Of a stretch of 64,000 nucleotides of DNA, positions 31,676 to 39,640 are shown piece after piece. A program made the position numbers and the translations under genes. The notes below the pieces were generated by a model that worked only from the letters and a program-made list of their open reading frames with translations, did not search any database and was not told the origin of the DNA. The stretch comes from a virus, in the IMG/VR virus record IMGVR_UViG_3300031539_000007, positions 49,044 to 113,043 of that record, one strand, 5' to 3'. Numbering within the stretch: the stretch's first letter is position 1; each line of letters starts with the position of its first letter.

Positions 31676-32026
31676 ATGAACGGGTGGACTTACAATTACG
31701 GGGAAGAGTACGACGAACGTGCGCAGACTTCCATACTCGGTGAACCAAGCCGATTGATGATGTGCCTAACACACGACGAGCTGTGCAATATGCAGACGGC
31801 AATCGTCGTCGAAACGTGGGAACACTTCGTTGGGCGAGACGCGGCTGGTAGCAAGCGCCGAAAATATCACGCCGAGTTCGACGAGAAGGAGCGCAAGCTG
31901 GCGGGTAAACTGCACACCAGGTTCTACCGCTGGCATCTTGTAACTGGCGTGCCGCAGAAAGTCGTTATGTCTGCACGCACCATCAGCTTCGTCGAGAGGC
32001 TGGTAGCGTTCGCGGCGACAGTGTAA
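31676..32026 (+). CDS. Unknown 116-residue array protein
   Basis: AAAGGAG before ATG. Helical, charged (KRRKYHAEFDEKERKLAGKL), with TISFVERLVAF at the end. Possibly DNA-associated from charge only. No family. Confidence 0.8.
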   Translation: MNGWTYNYGEEYDERAQTSILGEPSRLMMCLTHDELCNMQTAIVVETWEHFVGRDAAGSKRRKYHAEFDEKERKLAGKLHTRFYRWHLVTGVPQKVVMSARTISFVERLVAFAATV

Positions 32027-32060
32027 ACAATCTAGTCACTAGAAAAAAGGAGCTATTAAA

Positions 32061-32738
32061 ATGACCGAGTTACAGGATTTGACCAAGAAGGCTTTGGTTC
32101 GTATGGTAGAAGTGCTAGAAGCGTCCCTGAAAAGCGCGCTGGATAACTCTGCTTTCGCGTGGCGTCAACATAACGCACTGCGCGTCGATTTGCAGCAAGA
32201 ACAAAGCAAGACGCACAGCCTTGACATTGAGTGCAAGCTGGCATTCGCGCTCTCTGAAAACCGCAGGTGGGAAGATGTTGCCGCCGACATCGTGGAACAG
32301 GAACGCGAGATGTGGCACAATGCCTCACTGCTCCACACGAGCATCGACGACGACGAATTAGGGGACAAGTTCGAGACGGCGCTAGAGCTATACGTCCGTG
32401 AATGGGTTGGCGAGAAAGAGCGAGAGATTCTTGAAAAGTTTGGGCGCAGCGTCTCTGTCTATCAATACGGACGGGGCGGGGCAACCATTTCTATAGATGG
32501 CTTCTACAGCGAAACATACCGGCGTGGTGCAAGCGATGCGAATATCCGCTACTTCGATAACGACGACCTGGACGAAGAAGAATTGATCGCCTATTACAAC
32601 GAGGACGTTCAAACCCTTGCTATCCTGGAATGGCTTGACGAGAAGGTGCGCGAAACAGTACGCGGCTTGCCCGAATGGTGGGTAGGAGAACGCGAGTATT
32701 GGACTGACGGCCTCTACACACTGTACCCGCAGTGCTGA
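32061..32738 (+). CDS. Unknown 225-residue coiled-coil array protein
   Basis: AAAGGAG before ATG. Long N-terminal coiled coil (about 1-90), then acidic segments (FDNDDLDEEELIAYYNEDVQ) and a Trp-rich end. No enzymatic motif. Function unknown. Confidence 0.8.
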   Translation: MTELQDLTKKALVRMVEVLEASLKSALDNSAFAWRQHNALRVDLQQEQSKTHSLDIECKLAFALSENRRWEDVAADIVEQEREMWHNASLLHTSIDDDELGDKFETALELYVREWVGEKEREILEKFGRSVSVYQYGRGGATISIDGFYSETYRRGASDANIRYFDNDDLDEEELIAYYNEDVQTLAILEWLDEKVRETVRGLPEWWVGEREYWTDGLYTLYPQC

Positions 32739-32810
32739 GGGAACGTGCTTGGCGCACTTGAAATGATGGCGTTGTAATTTTCTAGTGACTAGAACAAAGG
32801 AGAACAAGTA

Positions 32811-33242
32811 ATGTTATCAGAAAGCAAGTACAAAGAACTCCGCGAACGGATAGACAAGCATTACGCTTGGCTACAAGCGCGCGATTTCAAACCATACAAA
32901 ACAGAAGAATGCCCACAGGTATTGCGTGTGACGAACGAGGAGTATGGTGCTGTAGAAGTCTATGAATGGCACAATGACCCGCCAGACAAATACTTCGCTT
33001 ACGTGAAGGTCGGGTGCGTGTATGTTGATGGTGTCGGGACATACGAGGCCACGGTTACAACATGGATGGGAGATACCATCGGACACGCTGGGCTTGGATG
33101 TAAATATCGCTCCAACTTCGGTGACATCCGCGTCCCCATTTCTGTAACTGGGACTAACGACAAGCACTATTACGGAACGTACTACAAGTCAGCGGGTGAT
33201 TATTGCCGCCTGACTGCATACAAGGAGGCCCGCAATGGGTAG
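32811..33242 (+). CDS. Unknown 143-residue array protein
   Basis: AAAGGAG after the 32780 palindrome. Helical start (ESKYKELRERIDKHYAWLQA) followed by beta strands. Its end overlaps the next gene by 8 bp. Confidence 0.8.
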   Translation: MLSESKYKELRERIDKHYAWLQARDFKPYKTEECPQVLRVTNEEYGAVEVYEWHNDPPDKYFAYVKVGCVYVDGVGTYEATVTTWMGDTIGHAGLGCKYRSNFGDIRVPISVTGTNDKHYYGTYYKSAGDYCRLTAYKEARNG

Positions 33243-33642
33243 GGGTGTGGCGTTTCCGCACAGCGACGGCGCAGAGCAAATCATTGTAGACGTGCCATTC
33301 TTTGATGATGACGAATATGGCGAAGAGAAATCGTTGTGGTTTGACGACCTGAGATACCGTGTTAAACACACGCTGCCAGATTCATTCTACTTCGATGATG
33401 GCGTGGGGTGCTTCTGCTGGGAATGGAGTAGCTGCTTGCTCAAAGTGTCCCTACACGGCGAAGACACACTGGCACACATTTACATCGAAGCGCAAGAACA
33501 AGACGAGTTCCAGCATCACAAGAATCTCGCTTGGAATCACCTTGATAACCTTTACAAGAAAATCGGGAAAAAGTTGCAAGACTACGGGTATGAGTTGCGC
33601 CAGCGCACAAGCTCGTGGACAACTGGGCATCTGGATTTCTAG
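33235..33642 (+). CDS. Unknown 135-residue array protein
   Basis: Coupled to the previous gene (8-bp overlap, AAGGAGG inside it). Acidic N-terminus, Trp/Cys middle (GCFCWEWSSCLLKV), helical C-terminus. Stop is the first TAG of the 33637 palindrome. Confidence 0.8.
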   Translation: MGRGVAFPHSDGAEQIIVDVPFFDDDEYGEEKSLWFDDLRYRVKHTLPDSFYFDDGVGCFCWEWSSCLLKVSLHGEDTLAHIYIEAQEQDEFQHHKNLAWNHLDNLYKKIGKKLQDYGYELRQRTSSWTTGHLDF

Positions 33643-33651
33643 TCACTAGAA

Positions 33652-33676
33652 AGTGTGGGGCGTGCGACTCCACACT
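33652..33676 (+). promoter_or_regulatory. Intercistronic hairpin
   Basis: AGTGTGG / CCACACT, 7-bp stem with an 11-base loop, starting at the last base of the 33637 palindrome and 11 bp before an RBS. Confidence 0.45.
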
Positions 33677-33698
33677 GTCATTCACAGAAAGGAGACAC

Positions 33699-33872
33699 AT
33701 GGTGTATGTATGTTTGTCCGGTACGCTCTACGAGAACAACGTGTGCGGTGATGTGTTTGTGCATACCGTATACACAAGAGAGGAAGACGCGATAGAATGG
33801 AAGGAATACTGCGACCGTACATCACAGAGGTTGGAACGTGTGTACTGGGTTGCGGCAGTTTCTAGTCACTAG
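33699..33872 (+). CDS. Unknown 57-residue array protein
   Basis: AAAGGAG before ATG 33699. Beta-rich with charged middle (HTVYTREEDAIEWKEYCDRT). Ends SSH in the 33860 palindrome. Confidence 0.75.
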   Translation: MVYVCLSGTLYENNVCGDVFVHTVYTREEDAIEWKEYCDRTSQRLERVYWVAAVSSH

Positions 33873-33890
33873 AATAAAAGGAGACTCGTA

Positions 33891-34478
33891 ATGGATACGC
33901 AAATTAAACGTGTTGTGTCTAGCAGTAGTTGTGCCACGGTATACGAACTCGAATGTGGATTACGCCTACGCTATTTTATTATTGTCACAGGGATACCTGC
34001 CCTTGAGTACGACGACCATACATTCCCGAAAAGATTCGATGTCATCGACAAATATAATGTAGCGTGGGACAGAGCGCTCAAGCGGTATCCGTTCCAGAAG
34101 GACGGAGAACACCCAAACGTCGAAGAGATTGGCGGGCAAGCGACAATCGACGAATACATTGCAGAAACCTATTCAGAGAAATTGCTCAGCGATATTCCGT
34201 TACCAGAAAGCACACCGCCCAAAAAAGAAGCACTGCCAATGTTTAGCAATCCGACCCTAGCCAACCGATTCAGAAAAGATTTTGATATGCCACTGCTAAC
34301 ATTCACCGACCGCTTAATGACACGTATCCGTGGTTCATTCTCGTTTGATGTCATAGCGTTCGATGGATACTGCCACGAAGCCCTGGGGTATAGCGAGGAC
34401 GAGCACGGCAGCCTCAACGATTTCATCACGGCGAAGTCAGGGAAGGATATGGCAGATTTCTTACGAGGTCTGCTGTAG
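33891..34478 (+). CDS. Unknown 195-residue array protein
   Basis: AAAGGAG before ATG. Beta-rich first third, Pro/Lys linker near 110 (PLPESTPPKKEALP), helical C-terminus (LNDFITAKSGKDMADFLRGL). Followed by a small gene without a palindrome. Function unknown. Confidence 0.8.
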   Translation: MDTQIKRVVSSSSCATVYELECGLRLRYFIIVTGIPALEYDDHTFPKRFDVIDKYNVAWDRALKRYPFQKDGEHPNVEEIGGQATIDEYIAETYSEKLLSDIPLPESTPPKKEALPMFSNPTLANRFRKDFDMPLLTFTDRLMTRIRGSFSFDVIAFDGYCHEALGYSEDEHGSLNDFITAKSGKDMADFLRGLL

Positions 34479-34493
34479 CAAAGGAGTACCGCT

Positions 34494-34667
34494 ATGGAAA
34501 TTATTAGGGTGTGCAAGCAAGGATACAACCCCATCGAATTGCGCAACAACGATGGGGTGTGGGAGTACGCCGTCGGAACGTATCTGGATGGGAGCAAGCA
34601 CTGGGTGGCGATACCCCTATTAGAAGAGATTATCTTGCAGACCATCGAAGAATACAAATGTGTCTAG
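34494..34667 (+). CDS. Unknown 57-residue array protein
   Basis: AAAGGAG before ATG 34494. Beta strands then a helix (IPLLEEIILQTIEEYKCV). Stop is the first TAG of the 34662 palindrome. Confidence 0.75.
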   Translation: MEIIRVCKQGYNPIELRNNDGVWEYAVGTYLDGSKHWVAIPLLEEIILQTIEEYKCV

Positions 34668-34688
34668 TCACTAGAAAGGAGACTAACA

Positions 34689-35000
34689 ATGTTTAGCGAA
34701 ACACAGAAGAACCAGAGAAACTTAACGCCCGAAGAGAAGGCTGTAGTTGATGAGCAATCGCGTATCGCCACCGCCAAGTACAAGGCAGTATGGTACGGCG
34801 ATGACGGTGGGTACACGACGAGCGATGCGTACAGGAAAGCCAGGGGCGGAAAGAGCGTGCGCTATGGCAATGAACTGCTTGACTGCGCGCTGGCTTTGTG
34901 CGGAGACCCGTGGTACGTGATGACGGGCCGCCACTACTGCCAAGAGGCACGAGACTTCTTGGCGCTGTTCGAGCAAAAGGAGACTGACAATGTGGGCTAA
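34689..35000 (+). CDS. Unknown 103-residue array protein
   Basis: AAAGGAG before ATG. Helical, charged N-terminus (TPEEKAVVDEQSRIATAKYK) and CGDPWYVMTGRHYCQEARDF. Overlaps the next gene by 11 bp. No family. Confidence 0.78.
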   Translation: MFSETQKNQRNLTPEEKAVVDEQSRIATAKYKAVWYGDDGGYTTSDAYRKARGGKSVRYGNELLDCALALCGDPWYVMTGRHYCQEARDFLALFEQKETDNVG

Positions 35001-35388
35001 ATGGGTAGCGATAGAGTTTGACGAAACCGGATACTGGAATGAGGACTTCTTGGAAAAGTACGGCATCGAGAAGGTGCGCGCCGTGTACGTCTACAACGAA
35101 AATCTGTACGTGCATTGCTGCGAAATCACTCCGAGCTATGAGCTATGGTTTATCAATGATTATCCCGTGATGAAGAGTGAGGCAGATACAGGGCGGGAGG
35201 AAGCATGGGAAGCAGTGATGGAAGCTTCCACTGAACCAGTAGAATACCACCACGTTCAACACCTTGACCGCATTCCATTCGGGGAACACAAGAAGAGAAT
35301 GTGGAGCGAGAATATTAAGCGCGACGAGTACGATGAGCACAGAGACGATGCGATTGAGAGCGAACGCTGCAATGGCTCTTTCTGTTAA
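34990..35388 (+). CDS. Unknown 132-residue array protein
   Basis: AAAGGAG lies inside the preceding gene. Alpha/beta with a charged C-terminus (KKRMWSENIKRDEYDEHRDD). Stop is 3 bp before the 35392 palindrome. Confidence 0.78.
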   Translation: MWAKWVAIEFDETGYWNEDFLEKYGIEKVRAVYVYNENLYVHCCEITPSYELWFINDYPVMKSEADTGREEAWEAVMEASTEPVEYHHVQHLDRIPFGEHKKRMWSENIKRDEYDEHRDDAIESERCNGSFC

Positions 35389-35413
35389 ACATTCTAGTCA
35401 CTAGAAAACAATC

Positions 35414-35433
35414 CCTACTCAAAGATGAGTAGG
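35414..35433 (+). promoter_or_regulatory. CTACTCA-type leader hairpin
   Basis: CCTACTCA, loop AAGA, TGAGTAGG: 8-bp perfect stem between the 35392 palindrome and AAAGGAG of the 35449 gene. Confidence 0.75.
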
Positions 35434-35448
35434 CAAAGGAGATACACG

Positions 35449-35697
35449 ATGAAGAGCATATATATAAAACTTACTATCTGCATGTACTGGAAGAGGGCAG
35501 ACGGGGGAGAAATTAGCGACGGCGTTCGCGAAATTCTCGATGAATCCGGCACTGATAGGGCTATCGCCATGATTGGCGAGGGATACACGTCAGGCGAACT
35601 CAATGATAACATCCGTATGCACGACGACGACCCAGAAGACGGGATTGAGTACACCGGCTCGTGGAAAACAGCATACGAATCTGGAGGCACACGATGA
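35449..35697 (+). CDS. Unknown 82-residue acidic array protein
   Basis: ATG 35449 after the hairpin. Short beta start, then acidic (MHDDDPEDGIEYTGSWKTAY). Overlaps the next gene by 4 bp (ATGA). Confidence 0.78.
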   Translation: MKSIYIKLTICMYWKRADGGEISDGVREILDESGTDRAIAMIGEGYTSGELNDNIRMHDDDPEDGIEYTGSWKTAYESGGTR

Positions 35698-35858
35698 ACA
35701 TCAAAGAACGACTCGAATATCTGCGCGGAGAAATCCTAGCAGAACGGATGAGTTATGGCGACATCGTAGAGCTTGAATCACTCGCAGAACATATCGGCGA
35801 TGATGTCCTGCTCTTAGAATGGGCTGGCGTACCTGAATTCCCTGACGACGAATCCTAG
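35694..35858 (+). CDS. Unknown 54-residue acidic helical protein
   Basis: ATGA overlap start. Helical (IKERLEYLRGEILAERMSYG...VELESLAEHIG, shown in part). Small proteins of this pattern recur in phages. Stop is the first TAG of the 35853 palindrome. Confidence 0.78.
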   Translation: MNIKERLEYLRGEILAERMSYGDIVELESLAEHIGDDVLLLEWAGVPEFPDDES

Positions 35859-35879
35859 TCACTAGAAAGGAGAATAGCA

Positions 35880-36272
35880 ATGGAAATCAAGAAATTTGTT
35901 GAGCTAAACAAAATCACGATGCAATCAGAAAATGTTTTGGCGAACAAGAACATGCCCGACTGGGCAAGCGCCAGACACTACAAGGCCGTATTTAAGTACG
36001 GCAAGCGACAGATGACCACATACTTTTCTATGGGCCTCGGTCTTATTGATGCCCCGACAGTAGAAGATGTGCTGGATTGCTTGGCGTCCGATTCTGCGGG
36101 TGTCGAAAACGCCCGCGACTTCGCCGATTGGTGCAACGATTATGCCTACAACCAGTACGACAAGAAAGCCGAGAAAACATACAAGGTTTGTGTGCGTCTA
36201 GCCGAAAAGCTGGAAACGTTGCTTGGCGAAGGGTTGTACAACGAACTGCTTTGGGAAACCGAGCGGCTGTAA
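35880..36272 (+). CDS. Conserved phage hypothetical protein, 130 residues
   Basis: AAAGGAG before ATG. The core (ARHYKAVFKYGKRQMTTYFS, then PTVEDVLDCLASDSAGVENA and WCNDYAYN) matches a conserved phage family I recognise by pattern, function unknown. The C-terminus is helical. No palindrome follows it. Confidence 0.82.
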   Translation: MEIKKFVELNKITMQSENVLANKNMPDWASARHYKAVFKYGKRQMTTYFSMGLGLIDAPTVEDVLDCLASDSAGVENARDFADWCNDYAYNQYDKKAEKTYKVCVRLAEKLETLLGEGLYNELLWETERL

Positions 36273-36304
36273 ATCACAATTAACCTATCCAAAGGAGATA
36301 CACG

Positions 36305-36661
36305 ATGAAACAACAGGTTATGTTACTGGTAAACGACGACAAGAAAATATACAAACTGCCGCTGTTAGCGAGCGTGTACAACGGGCTGGCCGTTCACAAA
36401 TCATTCACCATTGAGGATGGCACGCTTGTCGAAAGAGATAAGTACTTTACTTGGGATGTCAGCCACGTAGGTACAGGGCTGCATATTGACGGGTGCGATT
36501 TCAGCAGGAAGCGCGATGCGGTTGCGTTTGCGAAAGCGTTGTCCAAAGGTGTAGACCTTGACACAGATTCGCAAGCTGAGGCTATCAAGCGCATCCTTGA
36601 GAAGTACACCCGCGAACAATGTCTTGAGATGCGGAGCGCCGCAAGGGTAGGGAAGCTATGA
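36305..36661 (+). CDS. Unknown 118-residue protein
   Basis: AAAGGAG before ATG. Beta-rich N-terminal domain (FTIEDGTLVERDKYFTWDVS), then helices ending in KYTREQCLEMRSAARV. Overlaps the next gene by 4 bp. In the palindrome-free part of the operon. Confidence 0.8.
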   Translation: MKQQVMLLVNDDKKIYKLPLLASVYNGLAVHKSFTIEDGTLVERDKYFTWDVSHVGTGLHIDGCDFSRKRDAVAFAKALSKGVDLDTDSQAEAIKRILEKYTREQCLEMRSAARVGKL

Positions 36662-36990
36662 GAGAGAGCTTTGAAACATTCGCAGAGTACATCGTCGAAG
36701 AAGTGAACGAGCTAAACGAATCAGGGAAGATGACTGATGCGCAACTGCAAACACTTACAGGAAATCTGGTGAGCACTATGGTTGAGAGCTTCGTCGAGAA
36801 GCCCACCGAGTACGACTACGACGAGCTATCGACTGGCACAATCCGCGAAGGGTTGCGCTTTCTTGAAGATGGCATCACCACCCACTTCCTATCACGCATT
36901 TTACCAGAGGCTATGGTCGATGCGGTCGTTGAAACCCTTGAAACAGTCTTGAAAGAACGCGAGAAGAGTCTCGCCAAAGGAGCACAATGA
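36658..36990 (+). CDS. Unknown 110-residue acidic helical protein
   Basis: ATGA overlap start. Helical and acidic (TFAEYIVEEVNELNESGKMT). Overlaps the next gene by 4 bp. No family. Confidence 0.8.
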   Translation: MRESFETFAEYIVEEVNELNESGKMTDAQLQTLTGNLVSTMVESFVEKPTEYDYDELSTGTIREGLRFLEDGITTHFLSRILPEAMVDAVVETLETVLKEREKSLAKGAQ

Positions 36991-37202
36991 GAACCATACA
37001 GCAAATCGAACGCAAGGCCAAGGCACTAATCGCCGCGTATCGTGAAGAGGCCAGGACAAAAGGCTACAGCGAGAACATGGGCGAGAAGTACATGCGCCAA
37101 CTCGACAAGCACGTTGGTAACTTTTATGATTACGACTGGGACAACAGGCGACAGATTCTATCTATTACAGAAGACTTGGAAAGAGTCGTCACAAATCCAT
37201 AA
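36987..37202 (+). CDS. Unknown 71-residue helical protein
   Basis: ATGA overlap start. Charged helices (QQIERKAKALIAAYREEART) and a DYDWDNRRQIL segment. Function unknown. Confidence 0.8.
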   Translation: MRTIQQIERKAKALIAAYREEARTKGYSENMGEKYMRQLDKHVGNFYDYDWDNRRQILSITEDLERVVTNP

Positions 37203-37218
37203 GGGAGAATGAATAGCA

Positions 37219-37617
37219 ATGAAACGCGAAGGGAATACCTATTGGAATATGAAAGGAAAGTATCAGGAGTACGCTTTCGCAGTCAGTGCGCTTATCCCAT
37301 ACAAGGGCAAGGCCAGTAATCTGCACCTCGACCTGTTCAGAAACACGGTACGCCTATATCACGACTACTACACCAATGGTGGCGATAACTTCGGGGATTG
37401 CTTTTACCTAGACCTCTACCATCTGATGTATCACGCCGACGAACTAGAGAGCGTGGCGGTTGACGAAGGCGAGCCGCTTATCAGCAGACTTCTTGAGCGC
37501 ATCTTCGGGGGGTTCGGCGGCAAGGTAGTTTTCAACGAGAGCCTTACCCATAACCTTGAGAAACTAGCTGACATTGTAGCACGCTATGCTTGGGAAAAGG
37601 AGCACAGCAATGACTGA
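37219..37617 (+). CDS. Unknown 132-residue protein
   Basis: GGGAGAATGAATAGCA before ATG. Helical with many Tyr/His (YLDLYHLMYHADELESVAVD). Overlaps the next gene by 8 bp. No family. Confidence 0.8.
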   Translation: MKREGNTYWNMKGKYQEYAFAVSALIPYKGKASNLHLDLFRNTVRLYHDYYTNGGDNFGDCFYLDLYHLMYHADELESVAVDEGEPLISRLLERIFGGFGGKVVFNESLTHNLEKLADIVARYAWEKEHSND

Positions 37618-37924
37618 AACATACACCATCAAAATATTAGCGGGTGGCAAGCGGTTTGACATCTACGTGTCGGACAACGAGCTTATGGAAACCGAAATCC
37701 TGTTCGAGTCCATTGACGGCGAGACCGTCGAGTTTGAATTGTGGGTCTTGCTAAACGACGAAGACGAAGTGATGCTTGTAATGCAAAGCGGTGATAAGTG
37801 TCACTTCACAGCCGAAGCTTTTCGAGATAGTATCACAGGTGAGGTCAAAGCAATGGCCTCACAACTCACGGCAAAGGAGCACGATGAGGAACACGACGAG
37901 CGAAAGAGAGACGGCAACAATTAA
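37610..37924 (+). CDS. Unknown 104-residue protein
   Basis: ATG 37610, AAAGGAG inside the preceding gene. Beta-rich (TYTIKILAGGKRFDIYVSDN), then a charged helical tail (EHDEEHDERKRDGNN). Overlaps the next gene by 41 bp. Confidence 0.78.
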   Translation: MTETYTIKILAGGKRFDIYVSDNELMETEILFESIDGETVEFELWVLLNDEDEVMLVMQSGDKCHFTAEAFRDSITGEVKAMASQLTAKEHDEEHDERKRDGNN

Positions 37925-38048
37925 AGCTCTTTATGCGGCAGCGTATGATGCCGCAATCTTTCTGAGAGCACAAGAAATAAGGGACATCGTAGAAAGCGCG
38001 ATTTATGATAACTACGATGACTACGACGCTATGTTTGAAGATTGGTGA
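37884..38048 (+). CDS. Unknown 54-residue protein
   Basis: ATG 37884 with AAAGGAG 5 bases upstream, inside the preceding gene. Helical (IKALYAAAYDAAIFLRAQEI) with an Asp/Tyr-rich end. A nested-start gene supported by its RBS. Confidence 0.7.
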   Translation: MRNTTSERETATIKALYAAAYDAAIFLRAQEIRDIVESAIYDNYDDYDAMFEDW

Positions 38049-38063
38049 AAAGGAGAACTAACA

Positions 38064-38345
38064 ATGACTGCACACGGGGAACAACTTAAAGCACTGGTAC
38101 AGCAAGCACTCGACACTCCGCCCTCGGAACTCGAAGAGTTCTACAACACGCTGTCGAATGCGGCATACAGCGAGGCCGCGCAGGAGCTTAACGCACTCGC
38201 CCAAGCCGCCGCGTTGCGTGCGGAATACCTAGAGAATATGCGCGACGGTGCGGGGCACACGCAATCGGCGAAGCTTGCCGTGTGCGTGCTCAATAAAGTA
38301 CGCAAGGCAATGGGCTATACGTACAAGAAAAACTTTAGTTTCTGA
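38064..38345 (+). CDS. Unknown 93-residue helical protein
   Basis: AAAGGAG before ATG. All helix, Ala-rich (SEAAQELNALAQAAALRAEY), basic C-terminus. The last palindrome (38351) follows its stop by 5 bp. Confidence 0.8.
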   Translation: MTAHGEQLKALVQQALDTPPSELEEFYNTLSNAAYSEAAQELNALAQAAALRAEYLENMRDGAGHTQSAKLAVCVLNKVRKAMGYTYKKNFSF

Positions 38346-38377
38346 TAAGTTTCTAGTCACTAGAAAAGGAGATTGCG

Positions 38378-38677
38378 ATGGACGAGAAACAACTTCTAAA
38401 TAATATCTTGTTGGCTCAGAAGAGAGCCGCTGAATTTATCGGAAAGCAAACGAAGCTTATCGCTCTGTTGGTAGGATTCGCGCCGACTCAAGTTGTAGAG
38501 TTCCCGGAACTCGATGTAATGCACGTGTACTCCACGCCGTTCGGTGCGAAGGTAGGTACTCCGAACGAATACACACTGAGAATCGGAGAGACATCAGCCA
38601 CGTGGGTCGGTGGGCAGCACCCGTGGGGGGGCAAGCTCAGAGACATCACCGTTGACTTACAAGGAGATACAAAATGA
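38378..38677 (+). CDS. Unknown 99-residue protein
   Basis: AAAGGAG after the last palindrome. Helical start, beta-rich end (TLRIGETSATWVGGQHPWGG). Overlaps the MutS-like gene by 4 bp, so probably coupled with it. Confidence 0.8.
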   Translation: MDEKQLLNNILLAQKRAAEFIGKQTKLIALLVGFAPTQVVEFPELDVMHVYSTPFGAKVGTPNEYTLRIGETSATWVGGQHPWGGKLRDITVDLQGDTK

Positions 38678-38991
38678 TTCACGAGCAATACACAAAACTC
38701 AAAGACGAGAATCCCAACGCCTTGTTGCTTATGAAGCTTGGCGACTTCTACGAGGCGTTCGACAAAGACGCCGACCAACTCGCGGAGGCGTGTGACCTGA
38801 CAGTCACAACAAGACGCAATAGCCCTAACAAGGAGTGGCGGATGGCAGGCTTCCCGTACCACTGGCTTGAGGGAAACATCAGGAAACTCTTGGATGCAGG
38901 GTACACGGTGGCAATTGCCGAGCAGCGGCCCAGCGACGGCGGGCGTATCGAAAGATACGTTGAACGGGTTATCAGAAAGAAAGGAGACTAA
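38674..38991 (+). CDS. Stand-alone MutS domain I-like protein
   Basis: 105 residues. MIHEQYTKLKDENPNALLLM, KLGDFYEAFDKDA, LTVTTRR, WRMAGFPYHWLEG and VAIAEQ follow the MutS mismatch-recognition domain in order. The usual Phe-x-Glu wedge of MutS lies earlier in the family; here GDFYE is kept but connector, lever, clamp and ATPase domains are absent. It might bind mismatches or branched DNA, or block host MutS. Overlaps the upstream gene by 4 bp. Confidence 0.85.
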   Translation: MIHEQYTKLKDENPNALLLMKLGDFYEAFDKDADQLAEACDLTVTTRRNSPNKEWRMAGFPYHWLEGNIRKLLDAGYTVAIAEQRPSDGGRIERYVERVIRKKGD

Positions 38992-38993
38992 CA

Positions 38994-39062
38994 ATGGCAA
39001 ATTGGATCGTATTGATATTTGTAGTGGCTTGCGTGATCGTCATCGCGCTATGCCTTGAGTAA
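38994..39062 (+). CDS. 22-residue single-span membrane peptide
   Basis: ATG 38994 with AAAGGAG. Nearly the whole peptide (MANWIVLIFVVACVIVIALC) is one transmembrane helix. Strong RBS and exact fit between neighbours support expression. Confidence 0.65.
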   Translation: MANWIVLIFVVACVIVIALCLE

Positions 39063-39093
39063 CAGCGTGACTAACCATATAGGAGAAAACGAA

Positions 39094-39570
39094 ATGAAAC
39101 AGCTAGACTACGCATTGAACGCAACGTACTTGGACGCCGTTGAAGGGGAGCGCGAGCAACAGCTCGATTGGATTGAAGAGGCCATCCAGATTCAACGCAA
39201 CCGCATTATGGTTAAGCGGCTGCGCGCCGCCGGGGTTGAGTGCTATAGCGAGACACACCACGGCGATATTCACCTCTGCTGGAACTACATCTACGTTACT
39301 ATCCCTGGGCAGCGCATACCGGCGACCATCGCCGAATGCAAGCGCTTGCTTGACACCATCCGCAATCTTCCGGTAGACATCGCGCTCGAACGGTGGGCTA
39401 CAAAAGTAGAGCCTGTCGAAGCCGAGGAGTACACCGAAGATATGGCTCGCCGTGATACCCGCGAAGCAAGGGCACAGTTGCGGCGCGATGTGGCCGCTGG
39501 CGATATTTCAGCAGATGCGTATGCGGATTTGTACCGCACGACATCGTTCATGGATTTGGCGCAGGTATGA
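39094..39570 (+). CDS. Unknown 158-residue helical protein
   Basis: ATG 39094 after AGGAG; the in-frame start at 39055 lacks an RBS. Helical and charged with a central beta part (ECYSETHHGDIHLCWNYIYV). C-terminus ...DAYADLYRTTSFMDLAQV. No family. Confidence 0.8.
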   Translation: MKQLDYALNATYLDAVEGEREQQLDWIEEAIQIQRNRIMVKRLRAAGVECYSETHHGDIHLCWNYIYVTIPGQRIPATIAECKRLLDTIRNLPVDIALERWATKVEPVEAEEYTEDMARRDTREARAQLRRDVAAGDISADAYADLYRTTSFMDLAQV

Positions 39571-39576
39571 CATTCG

Positions 39577-39620
39577 ACATCCACTACCAGGATGAATGTA
39601 ACTATCTTGGCAGTGGATGT
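39577..39620 (+). promoter_or_regulatory. Intercistronic hairpin
   Basis: ACATCCACT / AGTGGATGT, 9-bp stem extended by CCA/TGG, 6 bp after a stop codon, in the 110-bp gap before the 39681 gene. Confidence 0.55.
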
Positions 39621-39640
39621 GTGCTAGAGTAAGAATTGTG

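Larger units (their letters stand above)
25545..38365. repeat. Array of 26 intergenic 15-bp palindromes plus one degenerate copy
   Basis: Core TTCTAGTSACTAGAA (S = C or G). Centre C: 25947, 26523, 26858, 28073*, 29221*, 29834, 30423, 30925, 31647, 32030*, 33637, 33860, 34662*, 35392, 35853*, 38351. Centre G: 26207, 27209, 27493, 27759, 27989, 28238, 28559, 28976, 30571, 32780. Degenerate: 25545. Asterisks mark one mismatch; numbers are first bases. Each copy lies between genes, normally 0-20 bp before a Shine-Dalgarno; 27989 and 28073 bound a gene-less gap. Twelve contain the stop codon of the preceding gene. As RNA each gives a 6-bp stem (TTCTAG/CTAGAA) with a 3-base loop. None occurs outside this stretch. 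Confidence 0.92.

Noticed and set aside
25545-38365. The palindrome array as a CRISPR
   Set aside because: The spacing is 70-2500 bp and the 'spacers' are complete genes with RBSs. The repeat is 15 bp with a variable centre, and no cas genes are present.
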